A stretch of DNA of 64,000 nt, taken from contig OZ037920.1 in assembly GCA_964035575.1 (NCBI GenBank), positions 434,001 to 498,000 of the forward strand. Reading direction: 5' to 3'. The notes under the pieces were generated by a model, which saw only the letters and a program-made list of their open reading frames with translations, searched no databases and was not told where the DNA came from. The position numbers and the translations under genes are program-made. Positions 62,428 through 64,000 of this stretch are shown here, piece by piece. Each line of letters begins with the position of its first letter. Position 1 is the stretch's first letter. The DNA comes from Rhynchopus sp. YZ270_cl-10 (taxonomy: Eukaryota > Euglenozoa > Diplonemea > Diplonemida > Diplonemidae).

Positions 62428-63363
62428 ATGGAGCACTACAGAGTGCTTGGTGTTTTGCCTGGCGCCTCGACAGCAGAGTTGAGGAGTGCCTATAAAAAGA
62501 AGGCGCTGTTATTCCATCCGGACCGCAATCCGCGTGGCGAGGAGATCTTTAAACGGGTGTGCGAGGCGTACCAGACGCTGTCAGCAGGGCGGAGTATGAA
62601 CAGTACCACTCCGACACCACCACCACCACCTGCAGCAGTCCCCAGACCTGCCCCGCCAACTCGAAAGACCCCTCCATCTTCTTCCCCAAGACAACCCGAT
62701 GTTGAACCCCAATCTGCATCCCACCTTCCCTATACTGTTTCTGGATATGGCCTGCGAGCAGAAGACCACGCAAACGTTGCAGAACAGATGAGACGTGATG
62801 CCGAAGCTAACTCTCGAATGGAAAGACACACCGCCTCTACTACCCCAAAATCCCCGAAACCATCAAAACAGCATTCCGCAAGGAAGCATCCCGATCCTTT
62901 TGGATATTCAGAAACAATTCAGACGATGCTAGCAGAGGATGAGCGGGAGAGGCAGGCTGCTGGGGCGTCATATGCGGAATACTGTGCAGCAAAGAGAGGG
63001 GAAGGGACAGAAGAGGTGGCAGCGATATGTAGTGACAGTGACAATGAGGGGGATGAGGGGAAGGTGCCGCTTGGGGCGTCGGTGGCGGATTTGCTTCGAT
63101 TGAAGCGTGCTCGGGTAGACCAGGATAGTGCAGAGTGTGTGGCCTACCTTCAACGGAAAGTCTCAAAAGGCGTTGATCTAAAGAAGAAGAAAGTGGAAGG
63201 GGGAAAGGTGGGTTCTGTCGTGGCAAGACACAGGCTAGGCTGTGCAGTGCCGTCTGATACCGCCATATGTGCCTTGCCTGAGGCAGAAGTGGAAGATCTG
63301 CTGCAAGCGTTGAGACATAAGATGGAGTTGGTATGTGGGTGGGTGGGTGGGGTGGTGGTGTAG
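62428..63363 (+). CDS. J-domain (DnaJ/Hsp40-type) protein, class III-like
   Basis: Residues 1-57 are a J domain: [37 protein letters not shown] and [14 protein letters not shown], with the HPD motif at residues 30-32 that stimulates Hsp70 ATPase. No Gly/Phe region or zinc-finger follows; the rest is Pro/Ser-rich, then charged helices with no known domain, so it is a class C type co-chaperone. A strong splice donor GTATGT (63331) follows the codon for Leu301, and the codons after it are a G-rich run typical of intron. If TTGCAG (63364-63369) is the acceptor, the protein ends LCD at 63381, before an AATAAA at 63402; that intron would be only 39 bp. A longer second exon from 63402 is the alternative. 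Confidence 0.85.
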   Translation: MEHYRVLGVLPGASTAELRSAYKKKALLFHPDRNPRGEEIFKRVCEAYQTLSAGRSMNSTTPTPPPPPAAVPRPAPPTRKTPPSSSPRQPDVEPQSASHLPYTVSGYGLRAEDHANVAEQMRRDAEANSRMERHTASTTPKSPKPSKQHSARKHPDPFGYSETIQTMLAEDERERQAAGASYAEYCAAKRGEGTEEVAAICSDSDNEGDEGKVPLGASVADLLRLKRARVDQDSAECVAYLQRKVSKGVDLKKKKVEGGKVGSVVARHRLGCAVPSDTAICALPEAEVEDLLQALRHKMELVCGWVGGVVV

Positions 63364-63381
63364 TTGCAGCTCTGCGACTAG

Positions 63382-64000
63382 GGGGGTTCACGGATTTTCA
63401 GAATAAATTTTTTTCTTTTGCTCTCACATTTAATGCCAAATTTCTGGCTAGGGAAGATAAATGCTATGTCAGTGGCTTCCCCATGCAGGGTGTTTGCACT
63501 CTGAGCATGAAACAGCAACCAACACGATGCCGTTCTCGGGTATCCAGTGTTAAACTCATAGGCGGTTAGGTGGGGTGCATACGTACTGCAGAACTGTTCT
63601 GCATTACATTGATCCTGCAGTGGAATAGCACTACTAATGCAATGGTTGCATTGTAGATATTCGTGGAAACAACACGCAATGGCACATGGGATGTGTGCAC
63701 ACAAGCATTGCGTACTACCTCTCTGCACACATGCGCCCCGACACAACAGATTGAATCACTACGCGCGGCAAAGGGTATTGAGTGATGGGGAGGCCGTTTG
63801 TAGTATTGCAGTGTTGCAGTGCTGATGATGCGTGTCCTGTCATCATGTCACGATGTGCGTCACATTGTAGTGTACTGGATACGCGACAAACATCGACTTA
63901 TCAACCTCTGTTCTGTTCATTTTTCTCGACATCCCCACAACCCTCTTACGAGGAGAGGCGGAGAGAACATCGTGCACCAAGCATGTGCCAATTTAGAATG
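63382..64000. other. 3' flank of the J-protein gene; no further gene seen
   Basis: AATAAA at 63402 could be a polyadenylation signal. A palindrome TGCAGAACTGTTCTGCA lies near 63587-63603, close to another TGCAGT word. An open frame from 63402 to 63569 might be an extra exon of the J-protein but has no recognised content. Confidence 0.4.

Overview
The window is nuclear DNA of a eukaryote, almost certainly a protist. The genes carry GT-AG introns, and they include a ribosomal protein eL41, a Pol I/III subunit, an SRPK-type kinase, a Golgi CASP-like golgin and a mitochondrial-type helical-repeat protein. Exons are fairly GC-rich. The spaces between them are very rich in T and A runs and crowded with short repeats. 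I cannot name the species. All 13 protein genes lie on the + strand, and several are preceded by a pyrimidine tract and an AG. That fits a unidirectional gene array of the kind known in Euglenozoa and dinoflagellates, but it is only suggestive.

Layout: a 38-bp tandem array (1-781); a ubiquitin-like/WD40 protein (1428); a three-exon MATE transporter (3293-5276); an 1870-residue Ser-rich protein ending in an ADP-ribosyltransferase-like domain (8138-13750); a repeat-rich stretch with a piece of LSU rRNA and a foldback element (13.8-21.7 kb); an EF-hand/SRPK-like kinase in three exons (23192-30526) whose 4.8-kb first intron holds a hAT-like transposon and further nested elements; another repeat-rich stretch (30.5-38.4 kb) with a second hAT-like element and a 329-bp (ACC)n tract; RPAC2 with an N-terminal ubiquitin-like domain (39383); two identical eL41 genes (41205, 42355); an OPR/HPR-like protein (42838); a secreted LVIVD-type propeller protein (47292); a CASP-like golgin (52271); a START-like protein (55271); a pepsin-family protease (60098); and a J-domain protein (62428).

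Two signals stand out. First, four unrelated genes (the kinase, RPAC2, the LVIVD protein and the protease) each have the same modular repeat cassette ending about 90-190 bp before the start codon. This looks like a shared promoter or leader. Second, a superfamily of short hairpins, many with the loop ACGAGAG, is scattered between genes. Every copy I found is on the + strand, and the stem changes preserve pairing, which points to selection on an RNA form. Other dispersed units end in A runs and look like tiny retroposons. Several DNA-transposon copies have clean terminal inverted repeats and 8-bp target duplications.

All calls are from reading the sequence by eye. Splice sites are inferred from frame, GT-AG signals and family alignment.
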